DNA of 64,000 nucleotides, from positions 108,294 to 172,293 of the forward strand of contig JAHHHQ010000045.1 of the NCBI GenBank assembly GCA_019359285.1, given 5' to 3'. The DNA comes from Nodosilinea sp. WJT8-NPBG4. GTDB lineage: Bacteria > Cyanobacteriota > Cyanobacteriia > Phormidesmidales > Phormidesmidaceae. The translations under genes and the position numbers were made by a program. Positions 15,932 through 26,835 of this stretch are shown here, in pieces. The notes beneath the pieces were generated by a model that searched no databases, was not told the origin of the DNA, and was given only the letters and a program-made list of their open reading frames with translations. The stretch's first letter is position 1. Each line of letters begins with the position of its first letter.

Positions 15932-17253
15932 TGGCGATCATCCCCACCGGGCGCACGTACGGACTACTGCTAGGGGGCGGGCTCGTCGTCACCTTGCTGG
16001 CCAACTTTTTCGACACCCCTAACCGGCTCACCGTTGCCCTCCTGGCCCTGCTGCTGTTTGATGGCGCAGTGCTTGCCGTGATGTTTTGGGATGGGTTGCG
16101 AGTCAAAGCCCGTCGGGCGACGATCAAGCGAGATCCGCTACACCGTCTGTCGATCGGACGGGACAATCCGATTTCTCTGTATGGGGAATCCTCTACCCCC
16201 GTTCGCCTGCGCTTGTTCGACAACTACCCCACCGCCTTTGACGGCACTCCCATGCCACTGAAGATTTCCCTTAGCGGCCAGGAACCCGAAACCCTCACCT
16301 TTACCGTCAACCCCAAGCAGCGGGGCGAATATCCCTGGGGCGATCTCCAGATCCAGCAGCGCAGCCCCCTGGGGCTAGCCTGGGCTGATTGGACAGTCCC
16401 CGCCGCCGCCACCGTCGCCGTCTACCCCGATCTGATCGGCCTGAATCAGCTCTCCGTCAAGCTCGCCCTCCAGGCTACCGGCACCATGAAGCAAAAGCGG
16501 CGCATGGGCGTGGGCACCGAATTTGCCGAGCTGCGCGAGTATGGCATTGGCGACGACCTCCGCTTCATCGACTGGAAGGCCACTGCCCGCCTCAGTCAGC
16601 CCCTGGTGCGGGTACTGGAGCCAGAGCGTGAACAAACCCTACTGATCCTTTTGGATCGTGGACGCTTGATGACCGCCCAGGTGCAAGGGCTCAACCGCTT
16701 TGACTGGGGCATGAATGCGGCGCTGTCGCTGGCGTTGGCAGGGGTGAGTCGGGGCGATCGCGTCGGCTTAGGCGTATTCGATCGCACTCTGCACACCTGG
16801 ATTCCTCCCAAGGGCGGGCGGGCCAACTTTCAGCAGATGATCGATCGCCTCACCCCTATTCAGCCCGTGCTCGAAGAATCGGATTATCTGGCCGCTGCCA
16901 CCCACGCCGCCCAGCAGCAGCACCGCCGCTCCCTGGTGGTGCTGATCACCGACATTGTGGATGAAACCGCCAGCGCCGAACTGCTCTCGGCCTTGGCCCG
17001 GCTACGTCCGCGACACCTGCCCTTCTGCATTACGTTGAGGGATCCGGCGATCGATCGCCAGGCTCAGCAGCCCACCCCCGAAGTCGATGCCGCCTACCAG
17101 CGGGCCGTTGCGTTGGACTTACTCAGCCAACGCAAGGCCGCCTTTGCTCGCCTAAAACGGCGTGGGGTGCTGGTGCTCGATGCCCCAGCCCACCAAATTT
17201 CCGACCCGCTGGTCGAGAGCTATCTGCGCATCAAGAGCCAGGGCAAGCTATAA
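15931..17253 (+). CDS. DUF58 domain protein (MoxR partner)
   Basis: Last gene of the operon. The 440-residue protein starts at the ATG overlapping the MoxR stop. It has two closely spaced N-terminal spans (about 10-50), a beta-rich region (CARDB-like spacing, RLRLFDNYPTAFDG to QRGEYPWGDLQI), and the DUF58 signature at GTEFAELREYGIGDDLRFIDWKAT split with ARLSQPLVRVLEPER following. A VWA-like segment with LLILLDRGRLM continues to the C-terminus, although the MIDAS motif DxSxS is replaced by DRGRL. The open frame reaches back to 15742, but that part lies within MoxR in another frame. A predicted terminator is not obvious. Confidence 0.9.
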   Translation: MAIIPTGRTYGLLLGGGLVVTLLANFFDTPNRLTVALLALLLFDGAVLAVMFWDGLRVKARRATIKRDPLHRLSIGRDNPISLYGESSTPVRLRLFDNYPTAFDGTPMPLKISLSGQEPETLTFTVNPKQRGEYPWGDLQIQQRSPLGLAWADWTVPAAATVAVYPDLIGLNQLSVKLALQATGTMKQKRRMGVGTEFAELREYGIGDDLRFIDWKATARLSQPLVRVLEPEREQTLLILLDRGRLMTAQVQGLNRFDWGMNAALSLALAGVSRGDRVGLGVFDRTLHTWIPPKGGRANFQQMIDRLTPIQPVLEESDYLAAATHAAQQQHRRSLVVLITDIVDETASAELLSALARLRPRHLPFCITLRDPAIDRQAQQPTPEVDAAYQRAVALDLLSQRKAAFARLKRRGVLVLDAPAHQISDPLVESYLRIKSQGKL

Positions 17254-17306
17254 AACATATCACTTCAAGAACTTATGTAGAGCGCACCGACATCCAGCTC
17301 AACGCT

Positions 17307-18533
17307 CTATGACCTGTGGCTCAGTCCCACAACGTCCGCGATACTGGTTAGCTGATGCTCCTCTAGTTTGGCCAGAAGTCCTGCCAAGACCCGCCGCACC
17401 ATCCAGGGGCCTTCATAGATCCAGCCGGTATAGACCTGGAGCAGCGTAGCCCCGGCGGTAATTTTATCCCAGGCATCAGCGGCGGTAAAAATACCCCCTA
17501 CACCCACAATTGGCAGGGTGCCCCCGGTGCGCTGGTAGATATAACGAATTACTTCGGTCGATCGCGACCTCAGCGGAGCGCCACTAATCCCCCCCGCCTC
17601 ATCTACGACGGCGTTGCCGGTCTGTAGCAGAGTCTTGGTTTTGAGGCTCTCCTTTGCGATCGTGGTGTTGGTGGCAATAATGCCCGCCAGTCCGTAGGCT
17701 TGAGCCAGCTCGATCACGGCGTCGATATCGGGCCAGGCTAGGTCGGGGGCAATTTTGACGAGTAGAGGTTTGCGCCCACCGTTCTCCTCCTGTAGCGCCG
17801 CCAAAATGGGGCCGAGCTGGTCAGCGGCCTGTAGCGACCTAAGCCCCGGTGTATTCGGTGACGACACATTCACCACAAAATAGTCGCCGTAGGGGTAGAG
17901 CTGCCGAAAACTGAACCGATAGTCTTCAGCCGCATCGGCCAGCTCGGTCACCTTCGACTTACCCAGGTTGATGCCAATGGGAATCGTAGGTCGCTGGGTG
18001 CTCCAGTAGGATCCGAGACGATCGGCTAGAGCCGCTGCTCCCTGGTTGTTGAAGCCCATGCGGTTGAGCACCGCCTCATCCTTGACCAGGCGAAACAGGC
18101 GCGGCTGGGGATTGCCCGGCTGAGGATGACGAGTAACGGTGCCCAATTCAGCAGAGCCAAAGCCGAACTGGGGCCAGGCCCGCGCCGCTAAACCATCTTT
18201 GTCAAAGCCCGCCGCCAGACCCAAGGGATTGGTAAAGCCCAAACCCCAGCAGGTCTGGGCCAAACGTGGGTCAGTGAGGCAAAACTGCTGCTGTAACCAG
18301 GGATAAAGCTGGGCGACCACTGCCCCCTCTGCCGGCTGCCCTAACCAGCTGAGCAAATCCATAGTGCGGTGGTGCAGAAACTCTGGGTCGAGCGTCACCC
18401 CGTGAAACAACAGGGGACGCACAAGCTGACGGTAGGGATCTTTCACAAACGGCAGTGGTGTATGCAAATAGAGGGCGGGTAGACTAAGATTCTGGCTAGG
18501 GGTGAGATCTAGTGATGCCCACAACCTGCGCAT
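17307..18533 (-). CDS. pyrD: Dihydroorotate dehydrogenase (quinone)
   Basis: Class 2 enzyme of pyrimidine synthesis that oxidises dihydroorotate to orotate and passes electrons to the quinone pool. The class 2 N-terminal quinone-tunnel helices are present ([31 protein letters not shown]). The FMN barrel follows: [42 protein letters not shown], and the catalytic serine loop [14 protein letters not shown], then [16 protein letters not shown] and [15 protein letters not shown]. Start is uncertain: ATG at 18533 is given; the ATG at 18611 adds 26 residues of no recognisable character. It converges on the MoxR operon. Confidence 0.92.
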   Translation of the reverse strand: MRRLWASLDLTPSQNLSLPALYLHTPLPFVKDPYRQLVRPLLFHGVTLDPEFLHHRTMDLLSWLGQPAEGAVVAQLYPWLQQQFCLTDPRLAQTCWGLGFTNPLGLAAGFDKDGLAARAWPQFGFGSAELGTVTRHPQPGNPQPRLFRLVKDEAVLNRMGFNNQGAAALADRLGSYWSTQRPTIPIGINLGKSKVTELADAAEDYRFSFRQLYPYGDYFVVNVSSPNTPGLRSLQAADQLGPILAALQEENGGRKPLLVKIAPDLAWPDIDAVIELAQAYGLAGIIATNTTIAKESLKTKTLLQTGNAVVDEAGGISGAPLRSRSTEVIRYIYQRTGGTLPIVGVGGIFTAADAWDKITAGATLLQVYTGWIYEGPWMVRRVLAGLLAKLEEHQLTSIADVVGLSHRS

Positions 18534-18830
18534 TACAGAGCACGCCAGGAGCACATGGTCAACGGTCTTTGGGTTAGCAGCACCGCGTCGTCTGTGGTTG
18601 GCTTTCCCCATTAAAGCAGCCTTGGACGGCCGCTAAGACTAATTGGCAGATCTGGGTGGAGTCTACAGAGATTAAGTCACTGCACTCGGCAGGTTATGGC
18701 TCTAGCCAGTATCCTGCCGAGGGGTAGCCCGGCGACTCGGTTAGCTCCCTGGGTATCTAGGGACCGGCCTGGTGGGCCAGATATCTGTTTCTAACCCCCT
18801 TTCCTGCAACCGAGGAGATTGTTGACGCCC

Positions 18831-21677
18831 ATGGCGCAATCCCAACCCCACGATTCTTCCTCTGACCGACACGACCATCAAATCATGGCCCTGTCGCGCA
18901 TTCTCAAGACGCTACGGGGCAGCACCACCGCCGAAGAAGCGGTAACCCTGGCCCTAGACCATGTGCGCCAGGAGATGGATTTTGAGGTGGCCTGGGTCGG
19001 TCTGTACGATCGCATCAACCACCGCCTGGTCACCAAGGGATGCCACAGCACCCGGCAGGTGCGAGCAATTCGCACCATGATCAACCTCACCCCAGGGGAT
19101 GTGATGGAGCAAGTGGTGGTGCAGCAGCGCCCCCTCATTGTGGCCGACCTGCAAAACGAAATTCGCGCCGGGGAATGGGGCACGATCGCCAAACAGCTGG
19201 CCCTGCAAAGCGCCATTATCTTCCCCATCAAACGTCAAGACGTGTGCTTTGGCCTGCTGGTGCTGGCGTCTTCTGAGTGGGGCAAGAGTGCCTCCCTGGG
19301 GGAACGCTCCTACCTGGCCATTGTCATGGGGGAACTGGCCGAGGCGCTGCACCAGTTTGAGTCTGAGCAGCAGCGGCAGCAGACCAAGCGCCTTGAGCAA
19401 CCGCTGCTGGCTTTGATTGGCCGCCTGGGCACATTGCCCGATGTCGACAGCCAGCTCAAGGAGGTGGTGCGCGAGACCCAGCGGTTTGTTGCGCCCCAGC
19501 GCACCCGCGTCTTTTGGTTTGAGCCCAAGGGCAACTACTTTTGGCAGCGCACGCCAGGGCTAGCCATCCGCCCTACATCACTCGAGGACGAGCGATCGCT
19601 GCACATTGCCGTTGATGAGGTGCGCGGTCTCTACCAGGCCCTTTGTAACCAGCAGCTCGTGGTGGTGGGCGAAAGCCGGGGTGCCCTCAAAACTATCATC
19701 TCCGATCGCCTGATGCAGCAGCTCAAGGCTGAATCTCTGATGATTGCCCCTATTAGCCGCCAGGGCGACCTGATGGGCTTTGTCTCAGTAGAGGGCACTA
19801 CCCCGCGCATTTGGAAGGAGCCCGAAAAGCAGTTTCTAATTGGTGCGGCGCAATTGCTCACCGTGGCGCTACCCGCCACCACCGCCAGAGAAACCGTACG
19901 CCAAACTGAGCTCGATCAGCACCTCACCACCGGCGTGATTCAGGGCATCCATGGCGATGTCGATTGGCACCACACACTACAGACCTGCTTTGAGGTACTG
20001 CAAGACCGACTGAGCATTCAGCAATTTTTTGTGCTGCTGTTTAACCCCGATCGCAACGGCTACGATCTCTGCTTTCAGAGCCAGGCCGGCCGGCCTCGAG
20101 GGGTGCCGATGCTGTGGCCCTGCCTCGACGATGTCGACTGGCAAATGCTCGAGCGCAGCCCCTCGGCCATTAGCATTGACAACCTCTCCCACGATCTCAA
20201 GCTCATGGCTTGGCGACCTTCCCTGCTAGAGCTGGGTGCCCAGGCGGTGCTGGTGGGCAATGTGGCCCCTGGCAACGCCCCCGAGGGCATGGTGCTGATC
20301 TGCGACACCATGAGCCGCCAGTGGACTACTACTGAGCAGTCACTGTTTGAGGCCGTAGCCCGACAAATTGGCGTAATTTTGCACCAGTGGCAGCTCCAGC
20401 GCCAGCTCGACCAGCAACAGCACATTTACGAATCAATTCAGTGGGGCTTGCAGGCGCTGCACAAAGGGCTGCACCCCGACCAGCTTGAGCAAACCACCCT
20501 CCAGCACGTCATGCAGCTGCTGCACGGGTCGGCAGTGCTGCTGCTCAGCTGGCAGCCCGGTAGCCTCACCGCTGCCGTTACTCAGTTCGTCAGCCAAGAT
20601 ACCAGCGTCAGCGTTAAGAGTAACCATCCAATTCCGGTGGGATCTGACGCTGTGATCAATTGGGCACTTCAGACCGACGGCATGCTGCCCCTGACGGTCA
20701 ATGAGCTGCCCACCGAAACAACCGACTGGTTTACTGCGCCCTTGGGTAGCCGCCTGCTCATCACCGCCTTGAGAACGGCTCCATCCCATATGGTTACCGG
20801 CGTGGTAGTCGCCGTATCGCCCGCCCACCGGCAGTGGGCTAACCACCACCTCACAATCTTTAAGCTGCTCACCAGTCAGCTAGCCTGGTCGCGACGGCAC
20901 CTGGCCATGACAACAATGCTAACTCAGCAGCGCCAGGATCTCGAAAATCTAAACTGGTACAAACACCATCGCCTGGAGGATCTCTACCGAGTGCTAGGGC
21001 AGACGACTCAAAATCTCGCCCAGCTACAGGTTAAGGACACGGCGATCGCGGGTGAGCTTCAGATGCTCCACGACCAGCTGGCCGCTGTAATGGAAAACGC
21101 TGAAACCGTTTTACTAACCGAACGCTGGCAGCTAAACCAGCAGCACCAGACCATGCCGTTGATTAGTTTGCTCAACCGCCTGATCGACCGGGTCAACCCG
21201 ATTCTAGAGGCCCGTCAGCTCTGGTCTAAGGTGCACAACGAGAGCAACGTCGTGCTGGGCGGCGACATGCTCAAGCTAGAGCTGATTCTCTACGAGGTCA
21301 TGGCGGCCGCCTGCAACCGCTCTCCGGTGGGAGGACGCATCGACCTTTGGTGCCGAGTGCTCAACCTTGACTGGGTCGAGCTATCGGTAACCGACGACGG
21401 TCAGTGCTTACCGCGCCTGCTCGAAGAACTCAACCAGATCAATCCCATCGACGTGCTGGCCCCCTCGGCTCTAGACGGTCCGCCGGGGCTGCATCTGGCC
21501 ATCTGCAAACTGCTGATCACTCAGCTGGGGGGCGAAATTAGCTTTTCGATCCTTGACGATGGTCGCACCCACAGCCGGCTGCTGCTGCCCCTCGCCGCCT
21601 ATCCTGAACCGCATACATCCAAGCCGCAGCTCAACTCGGTGATGCCTACCGAAGCTAGCTCCACAAGCCCAACCTGA
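18831..21677 (+). CDS. Large multi-GAF sensor protein with degenerate kinase end
   Basis: A 948-residue cytoplasmic signalling protein. The N-terminal 170 residues form a GAF domain (LARILKTLRGSTTAEEAVTLAL start, YLAIVMGELAEALHQF end); further GAF-like modules follow at about 195-345, 370-520 and 540-690. The last 220 residues look like a histidine kinase core: NWYKHHRLEDLYRVL is the likely dimerisation helix, HDQLAAVMENAET follows, and GGDMLKLELILYEVMAAACN resembles an N box, with DDGQCL for G1 and GPPGLHLAICKLLITQLGG for G2. There is no standard SHELRTP H-box. GAF modules have no obvious chromophore-cysteine motif that I can name. The ATG at 18831 is preferred over two TTG codons. No response regulator is adjacent. 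Confidence 0.72.
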   Translation: MAQSQPHDSSSDRHDHQIMALSRILKTLRGSTTAEEAVTLALDHVRQEMDFEVAWVGLYDRINHRLVTKGCHSTRQVRAIRTMINLTPGDVMEQVVVQQRPLIVADLQNEIRAGEWGTIAKQLALQSAIIFPIKRQDVCFGLLVLASSEWGKSASLGERSYLAIVMGELAEALHQFESEQQRQQTKRLEQPLLALIGRLGTLPDVDSQLKEVVRETQRFVAPQRTRVFWFEPKGNYFWQRTPGLAIRPTSLEDERSLHIAVDEVRGLYQALCNQQLVVVGESRGALKTIISDRLMQQLKAESLMIAPISRQGDLMGFVSVEGTTPRIWKEPEKQFLIGAAQLLTVALPATTARETVRQTELDQHLTTGVIQGIHGDVDWHHTLQTCFEVLQDRLSIQQFFVLLFNPDRNGYDLCFQSQAGRPRGVPMLWPCLDDVDWQMLERSPSAISIDNLSHDLKLMAWRPSLLELGAQAVLVGNVAPGNAPEGMVLICDTMSRQWTTTEQSLFEAVARQIGVILHQWQLQRQLDQQQHIYESIQWGLQALHKGLHPDQLEQTTLQHVMQLLHGSAVLLLSWQPGSLTAAVTQFVSQDTSVSVKSNHPIPVGSDAVINWALQTDGMLPLTVNELPTETTDWFTAPLGSRLLITALRTAPSHMVTGVVVAVSPAHRQWANHHLTIFKLLTSQLAWSRRHLAMTTMLTQQRQDLENLNWYKHHRLEDLYRVLGQTTQNLAQLQVKDTAIAGELQMLHDQLAAVMENAETVLLTERWQLNQQHQTMPLISLLNRLIDRVNPILEARQLWSKVHNESNVVLGGDMLKLELILYEVMAAACNRSPVGGRIDLWCRVLNLDWVELSVTDDGQCLPRLLEELNQINPIDVLAPSALDGPPGLHLAICKLLITQLGGEISFSILDDGRTHSRLLLPLAAYPEPHTSKPQLNSVMPTEASSTSPT

Positions 21678-21835
21678 TGCCAATTTGGCAAAACTGGGGC
21701 GTAATGGATACCTATTAGAGCAGTGTCCCCCTTGTCCTTAAAGCGGAGGATTCACGACCAGTAGCGCTACTGCCTAGGCTTGGCGTCATAGGTCTAGACG
21801 AACCGATCGCTAGGAATGCCTGGGGCTTTAAAGCT

Positions 21836-21870
21836 AAGGGGTCAAGGATAGGGCATATCCTTGACCCCTT
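21836..21870. terminator. 15-bp hairpin between convergent genes
   Basis: AAGGGGTCAAGGATA at 21836-21850 and TATCCTTGACCCCTT at 21856-21870 pair perfectly around GGGCA. It lies between the ends of the GAF gene and ndhB and probably ends both transcripts. AACCCTATACCTTTAACCT follows, linking it to the dispersed TATAGGGTT hairpin family. Confidence 0.65.
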
Positions 21871-21890
21871 CAACCCTATACCTTTAACCT

Positions 21891-23444
21891 TCAGTTCTGC
21901 GCAGTCTCGGCGATCGGGCTCACAGCTACCTGTGCACCGTGGTTTTGCAGCATGGGGGTCTGAATAACCGCATTGTTGGCAATGGTAAACAGAGGGTTCG
22001 ACAAAATACCCGCTAGAGACGTGGCCACTACCGCCAAAATCAGACTCACCTGCATGGGACGTAGACCAGGCAGATCCCAGCGAATGGCGGGGTAGTTCTT
22101 CACCGCATCAGACATTTCCTGGGGTTCTTTGACCACCATCATCTTGATGACGCGGATGTAGTAGTAAATGGAGATTACGCTGGTCACCAATCCTACCAGC
22201 ACCAGACCGTAGGCGCCGGCCTGCCAACCAGCCCAGAAGATGTAAATTTTGCCGAAGAACCCAGCCATGGGCGGAATGCCCCCTAGAGAGAGGAGGCAAA
22301 TGCTGAGACCCAGAGTGAGCAGGGGATCTTTTTGGTATAGGCCACCGTACTCACTGATTTGGTCAGTGCCCGTGCGCAGCGAGAACAAGATCACACAGGT
22401 AAAGCCGCCCAGGTTCATAAACAGGTAGACCAGCAGGTAGTAGAGCATGCTGGCGTAGCCGGCGTCGGTGTCTACCACCAGACCAATCATTAAAAATCCG
22501 GCCTGGCCGATGGAGGAGTAGGCTAGCAGGCGCTTCATACTGGTTTGAGCCAGGGCCACCACGTTGCCCAGCACCATGCTGAGAATTGCCAGGGCGGTGA
22601 AGACGAAGTGCCACTGCTCCGACACTAGCGGAAAGGCAGTCACCAGCAGACGAATGGCGAGGGCGAAGCCAGCAGTCTTGGAACCCACCGACAGAAAAGC
22701 TACCACTGGGGTCGGGGAGCCTTCGTAAACGTCGGGAGTCCACTGGTGGAAGGGAACGGCGGCAATTTTAAAGGCAATACCGGCAATCACGAACACCAGA
22801 GCAACCACTAGGCCGATCGGGGCCTGGCTACCATCGCCGACGATGTTGGTGGCGATCGCACCCAACCGAGTCTCCCCCCCAGACAACCCGTACAACAGCG
22901 ACGAGCCGTAGAGGAAAATTGCCGAACTCGCTGCCCCAATCAGCAGGTACTTGAGCGCCGCCTCGTTGGAGCGGGGATCGCGCTTCATGTAGCCGGTCAG
23001 CAGGTACGACGAAATACTGAGGGTCTCAAGGGCGACAAAAATCATCACCAGCTCGCTGGCCCCCGAGAGAAACATGCCCCCCAGGGTAGCGGTGAGCAAA
23101 ATCACCAAAAATTCAGCCAGTGAGGTGCCCGACTGCTCAACATAGCGAATGGCCATGGGCACCGTCACCACCGCCGACAGGGCAATAATGCCGCGAAACA
23201 CAATGCTCAAATCGTCAGCTTCAAAGGCTCCCAAGAAGCCAACGGGGTTGACCATCGACCACTGCAACACGAGGGCAGCGGTGGCCCCTAGCCCTCCGGC
23301 CATGGCCGCATAGGGGGTCCAGGAGGAAGAGGAGCGACCCTGGATCAGATCGCCGACCAAAATCACCAAGATCGTGACTACCAGAACGGCCTCTGGCCAG
23401 ATAGTGCCAGCATTGAGCTGTGCCCCGAGGTTGACGAGATCCAT
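21891..23444 (-). CDS. ndhB: NDH-1 complex subunit 2 (NdhB)
   Basis: A core proton-pumping membrane subunit of the photosynthetic NDH-1 complex, used in cyclic electron flow, respiration and CO2 uptake. From the ATG at 23444 it has 517 residues and about 14 spans, the normal size. It begins [20 protein letters not shown], typical of cyanobacterial NdhB. The antiporter-like core contains the charged membrane residues [20 protein letters not shown] (glutamate of TM5) and [21 protein letters not shown] (lysine and histidine of TM7-8), then [15 protein letters not shown]. An open extension of six codons upstream is not needed. It diverges from topA across a 489-bp gap. Confidence 0.97.
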   Translation of the reverse strand: MDLVNLGAQLNAGTIWPEAVLVVTILVILVGDLIQGRSSSSWTPYAAMAGGLGATAALVLQWSMVNPVGFLGAFEADDLSIVFRGIIALSAVVTVPMAIRYVEQSGTSLAEFLVILLTATLGGMFLSGASELVMIFVALETLSISSYLLTGYMKRDPRSNEAALKYLLIGAASSAIFLYGSSLLYGLSGGETRLGAIATNIVGDGSQAPIGLVVALVFVIAGIAFKIAAVPFHQWTPDVYEGSPTPVVAFLSVGSKTAGFALAIRLLVTAFPLVSEQWHFVFTALAILSMVLGNVVALAQTSMKRLLAYSSIGQAGFLMIGLVVDTDAGYASMLYYLLVYLFMNLGGFTCVILFSLRTGTDQISEYGGLYQKDPLLTLGLSICLLSLGGIPPMAGFFGKIYIFWAGWQAGAYGLVLVGLVTSVISIYYYIRVIKMMVVKEPQEMSDAVKNYPAIRWDLPGLRPMQVSLILAVVATSLAGILSNPLFTIANNAVIQTPMLQNHGAQVAVSPIAETAQN

Positions 23445-23933
23445 GGGTTCTTTTTCTCGCAAGATTATTTTTTACCGTACCAGGTCAACCGTACAGTGAC
23501 CAGGGGCTAAGACTCAATGATCATCCTCAGGTTGACGATCGCCCGTTGCCCCAATTCCACTCAAAATACGAGGGAATTGATGGCGTGCCCTGGGCCGATG
23601 GTAACGCGATCGCAGCCCTCCGACCAGAGAACTTTTCTCTCACCCTACCCAAACTGAAGCTTAGGGCTGGACGATAGCTAGCGGAATGATCTATTTATGT
23701 AGCTTATGGTTGATTAGCTCAACCTTAAGCTCTGCTGAAGGCTGCCAATGATTAAGTTTTCATGGCTAAAGACCCCAGCAGTTCGGTAGGTGTGCAGTAC
23801 AGTGTTGATCATCTGGCCACCACACCTGCGCCGCAAACTATATAAATAGGTTTGCCAAAACCCGCTATAAAGCTGTAGGTTACCGAGCCCGCCCGCGATT
23901 GCTAACGATTACCACCGAAGCGCCAGCAGACCT
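23445..23933. other. Intergenic region between ndhB and topA
   Basis: This 489-bp gap holds the divergent promoters of ndhB and topA. It is more AT-rich than the coding DNA, mainly in its topA-proximal half, which includes ACTATATAAATAGG near 23838. I see no ORF, RNA gene or named operator, and no strong hairpin. Confidence 0.6.
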
Positions 23934-26717
23934 ATGTCAACCCTTGTCATTGTCGAGTCACCCACCAAGGCTAAAACGATTCGCAACTACCTGCCGTCGG
24001 GGTACCGGGTTGAGGCGTCTATGGGGCACGTGCGCGACTTGCCGCGATCGGCCAGCGAGATTCCCGCCAACGTTAAGGGCGAGAAGTGGGCTCAGCTGGG
24101 AGTCAATCCAGAGGATGATTTCGCGCCGCTGTACATCGTGCCCAGCGACAAGAAAAAGATCGTCAAAACCCTTAAAGACGCTCTCAAACAGGCCGACGAA
24201 CTGCTGCTGGCCACTGACGAAGACCGCGAGGGCGAAAGCATTAGCTGGCACTTGCTCCAGGTGCTAAACCCCAAGGTGCCGACGCGGCGCATGGTGTTTC
24301 ACGAGATTACCCAGGAGGCGATTCAAGCCTCTCTCAACAACTGCCGCGACATCGACAGCCAGCTGGTCCACGCCCAGGAAACCCGCCGCATCCTAGACCG
24401 CCTGGTGGGCTACACGCTCTCGCCGCTGCTGTGGAAGAAGATTGCCGGCGGTTTGTCCGCGGGCCGAGTGCAGTCGGTGGCGGTCAAAGTGGTGGTCAAG
24501 CGCGAGCAAGAACGCCGCGCCTTCCGCCGAGGCTCCTACTGGGATCTCAAGGCCAGCCTGCTCAAAGATAAGAGCGCCTTTGAAGCCAAGCTTTACTCCC
24601 TGGGCGGCACCCGCCTGGCCAACGGCAGCGACTTTGACGAAGCCACCGGTCGCGTAGCCGAGGGCCGTGACGTGGTGCTGCTGGACGAAACCCAGGCCCG
24701 TGAGCTGCAAACCCGCCTGCAAGCAGGTCTGTGGACCGTCAGCAACCTGGAAGAGCGACCCAACAACCGCAAGCCCGCCCCACCGTTTACCACCTCTACC
24801 CTCCAGCAGGAGGCCAACCGCAAGCTGCGGCTCTCGGCTCGCGACACTATGCGAGTGGCCCAAAACCTCTATGAGCAGGGCTACATCACCTACATGCGTA
24901 CCGACTCGGTGCACCTGTCGGAGCAGGCGATCGCCGCCGCCCGCGCCTGTGTGACCACCAAGTACGGCACCGACTACCTCAGCCCCAAGCCTCGCCAGTA
25001 CGCCACTAAATCGAAGGGTGCCCAGGAGGCTCACGAGGCCATTCGCCCCGCTGGCAGCACCTTTAGAACCCCTAAGGAAACGGGGTTAACTGGTCGTGAA
25101 GCCTCCCTCTACGACCTGATCTGGAAGCGCACCGTGGCCAGCCAGATGGCCGAGGCCCGTCAAACCAACATCACCGCCTCCATTGAGGTAGAGAACGCCA
25201 TCTTCCGCGCTACGGGCAAGCGCATCGACTTTCCCGGCTTCTTCCGGGCCTATGTGGAAGGCTCTGACGACCCCGATGCGGCGATCGAAGACCAGGAGGT
25301 GCTGTTGCCAACCCTGGCCACGGGTGATGCCCTCAGCTGTACTGATCTGGAGGCGATCGGCCACGAAACCCAGCCCCCCGCTCGCTACACCGAGGCCACC
25401 CTGGTTAAAGTGCTCGAGAGCGAGGGCATTGGCCGCCCTAGCACCTACGCCACGGTGATTAGCACGATCATCGATCGCGGCTACGTCAACCTGGTCAACA
25501 ACAGCCTGATCCCCACCTTCACGGCCTTTGCGGTGACCGAACTGCTGGAGCAAAACTTCCCCGACCTGGTGGATGTGCACTTCACTGCCCGCATGGAGCA
25601 GACCCTCGACGACATTTCCACAGGCGAAGTCGAATGGCTGCCCTACCTTAAGGCGTTTTACTCCGGTGACCAGGGCCTAGAGACCCTGGTGCAGGAGCGC
25701 GAAACTCAGATCGACCCCACCGCCGCCCGCACGGTGCTGCTCGACGATCTCGATGCCAAAATCCGCATTGGTCGCTACGGCCCCTACGTCGAGATTGGCA
25801 CTGGCGAAGAGTCGGTGAAGGCCTCCATCCCCGCCGATGTGCCCCCCGCTGACCTCGATAGCGAGCAGATTGAGCGCATCATCAAGCAGAAGGTCGAAGG
25901 CCCTGACAAAGTGGGCCTGCACCCTGATACTGGGGAACCGATCTTTCTGCGCATTGGCCCCTACGGCCCCTACGTGCAGCTCGGCGAACCCACCGACGAC
26001 AACCCCAACCCCAAGCGGGCCTCGCTGCCCAAGGGCACTCAGATGGAGGCCGTCACCCTGGAAATGGCGGTGGGGCTGCTGCAGCTTCCCCGTAACCTGG
26101 GTGCTCACCCAGAAACGGGCAAGTCCATCAAGGCTGGTCAGGGCCGCTTTGGCCCCTATATTGTCCATGACCAGGGCAAAGAGGGCCGCGACTATCGCTC
26201 CCTCAAGGGCGATGACGACGTGCTCACCGTCACCCTCGAGCGCGCTCTGGAACTGCTGGCCCAGCCCAAGGCTGGGCGCGGCCGCAAGAAGGTCGATCCG
26301 CTCAAAGAGCTGGGTGCCCACCCTGACGACAATGAGCAGGTGGCGGTGTTTAACGGCCCCTACGGCCTCTACGTTAAGCACGGCAAGGTCAATGCCTCGG
26401 TGCCCGAAGGGGTTGAGGTCGATGCCGTCACCCTAGAGGAGGCTCTCAGCTGGATTAACGCCAAGGCCTCGACCAAAAAGGGCAAGGGTGGCAAGGGCAA
26501 CGCGACCACCTCGCGCACCACCAAGACGGCAGCAGCCAGCAAGGCCAGCGGGGCTAAGAAAACGACTAAAGCAACTACCGCCAAGTCGTCTACGGACACC
26601 AAGGCTACTGGCACGAAAAAGTCTGCGGCCTCAAAAACCACTAAGACCACAACTCGGCGATCGCCCACTAAGTCTGCGTCTAAAAAAGCCGACTCAGCCC
26701 CTGAAGCCGACGCTTAA
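23934..26717 (+). CDS. topA: DNA topoisomerase I
   Basis: Type IA topoisomerase that relaxes negative supercoils. The Toprim domain opens with [12 protein letters not shown] and contains [17 protein letters not shown] (the DxDxE metal site). The active-site tyrosine is Y320 in [13 protein letters not shown], and [13 protein letters not shown] and [13 protein letters not shown] belong to the core. After residue 590 there are four glycine/tyrosine-rich C-terminal repeats ([41 protein letters not shown]) in place of zinc fingers. The last 75 or so residues are a Lys/Ala/Thr/Ser-rich tail resembling histone H1, likely unstructured and DNA-binding. At 927 residues it is normal for cyanobacteria. 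Confidence 0.97.
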   Translation: MSTLVIVESPTKAKTIRNYLPSGYRVEASMGHVRDLPRSASEIPANVKGEKWAQLGVNPEDDFAPLYIVPSDKKKIVKTLKDALKQADELLLATDEDREGESISWHLLQVLNPKVPTRRMVFHEITQEAIQASLNNCRDIDSQLVHAQETRRILDRLVGYTLSPLLWKKIAGGLSAGRVQSVAVKVVVKREQERRAFRRGSYWDLKASLLKDKSAFEAKLYSLGGTRLANGSDFDEATGRVAEGRDVVLLDETQARELQTRLQAGLWTVSNLEERPNNRKPAPPFTTSTLQQEANRKLRLSARDTMRVAQNLYEQGYITYMRTDSVHLSEQAIAAARACVTTKYGTDYLSPKPRQYATKSKGAQEAHEAIRPAGSTFRTPKETGLTGREASLYDLIWKRTVASQMAEARQTNITASIEVENAIFRATGKRIDFPGFFRAYVEGSDDPDAAIEDQEVLLPTLATGDALSCTDLEAIGHETQPPARYTEATLVKVLESEGIGRPSTYATVISTIIDRGYVNLVNNSLIPTFTAFAVTELLEQNFPDLVDVHFTARMEQTLDDISTGEVEWLPYLKAFYSGDQGLETLVQERETQIDPTAARTVLLDDLDAKIRIGRYGPYVEIGTGEESVKASIPADVPPADLDSEQIERIIKQKVEGPDKVGLHPDTGEPIFLRIGPYGPYVQLGEPTDDNPNPKRASLPKGTQMEAVTLEMAVGLLQLPRNLGAHPETGKSIKAGQGRFGPYIVHDQGKEGRDYRSLKGDDDVLTVTLERALELLAQPKAGRGRKKVDPLKELGAHPDDNEQVAVFNGPYGLYVKHGKVNASVPEGVEVDAVTLEEALSWINAKASTKKGKGGKGNATTSRTTKTAAASKASGAKKTTKATTAKSSTDTKATGTKKSAASKTTKTTTRRSPTKSASKKADSAPEADA

Positions 26718-26728
26718 CTGCGGCAACC

Positions 26729-26779
26729 AACAGAACAAACCGGCAGAGATTCAATAAATCTCTGCCGGTTTGTTCTGTG
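26729..26779. terminator. Long perfect hairpin after topA
   Basis: The 21 bases at 26730-26750 and 26758-26778 are exact reverse complements (core CCGGCAGAGAT / ATCTCTGCCGG) with a 7-base loop whose ends can pair once more. It lies between two convergent genes and should stop both. A T-tract is weak on both sides. Confidence 0.75.
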
Positions 26780-26835
26780 ATGACGTTAGCCAGATTTAAG
26801 GATGAACTCAACTCTTCAAGCTACGCTGGCAAGCG

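Noticed and set aside
24393..26381. Long open frames on the minus strand of topA (213, 164 and 234 codons)
   Set aside because: They are shadows of the GC-rich topA reading frame, with no protein-like character and no ribosome-binding sites.
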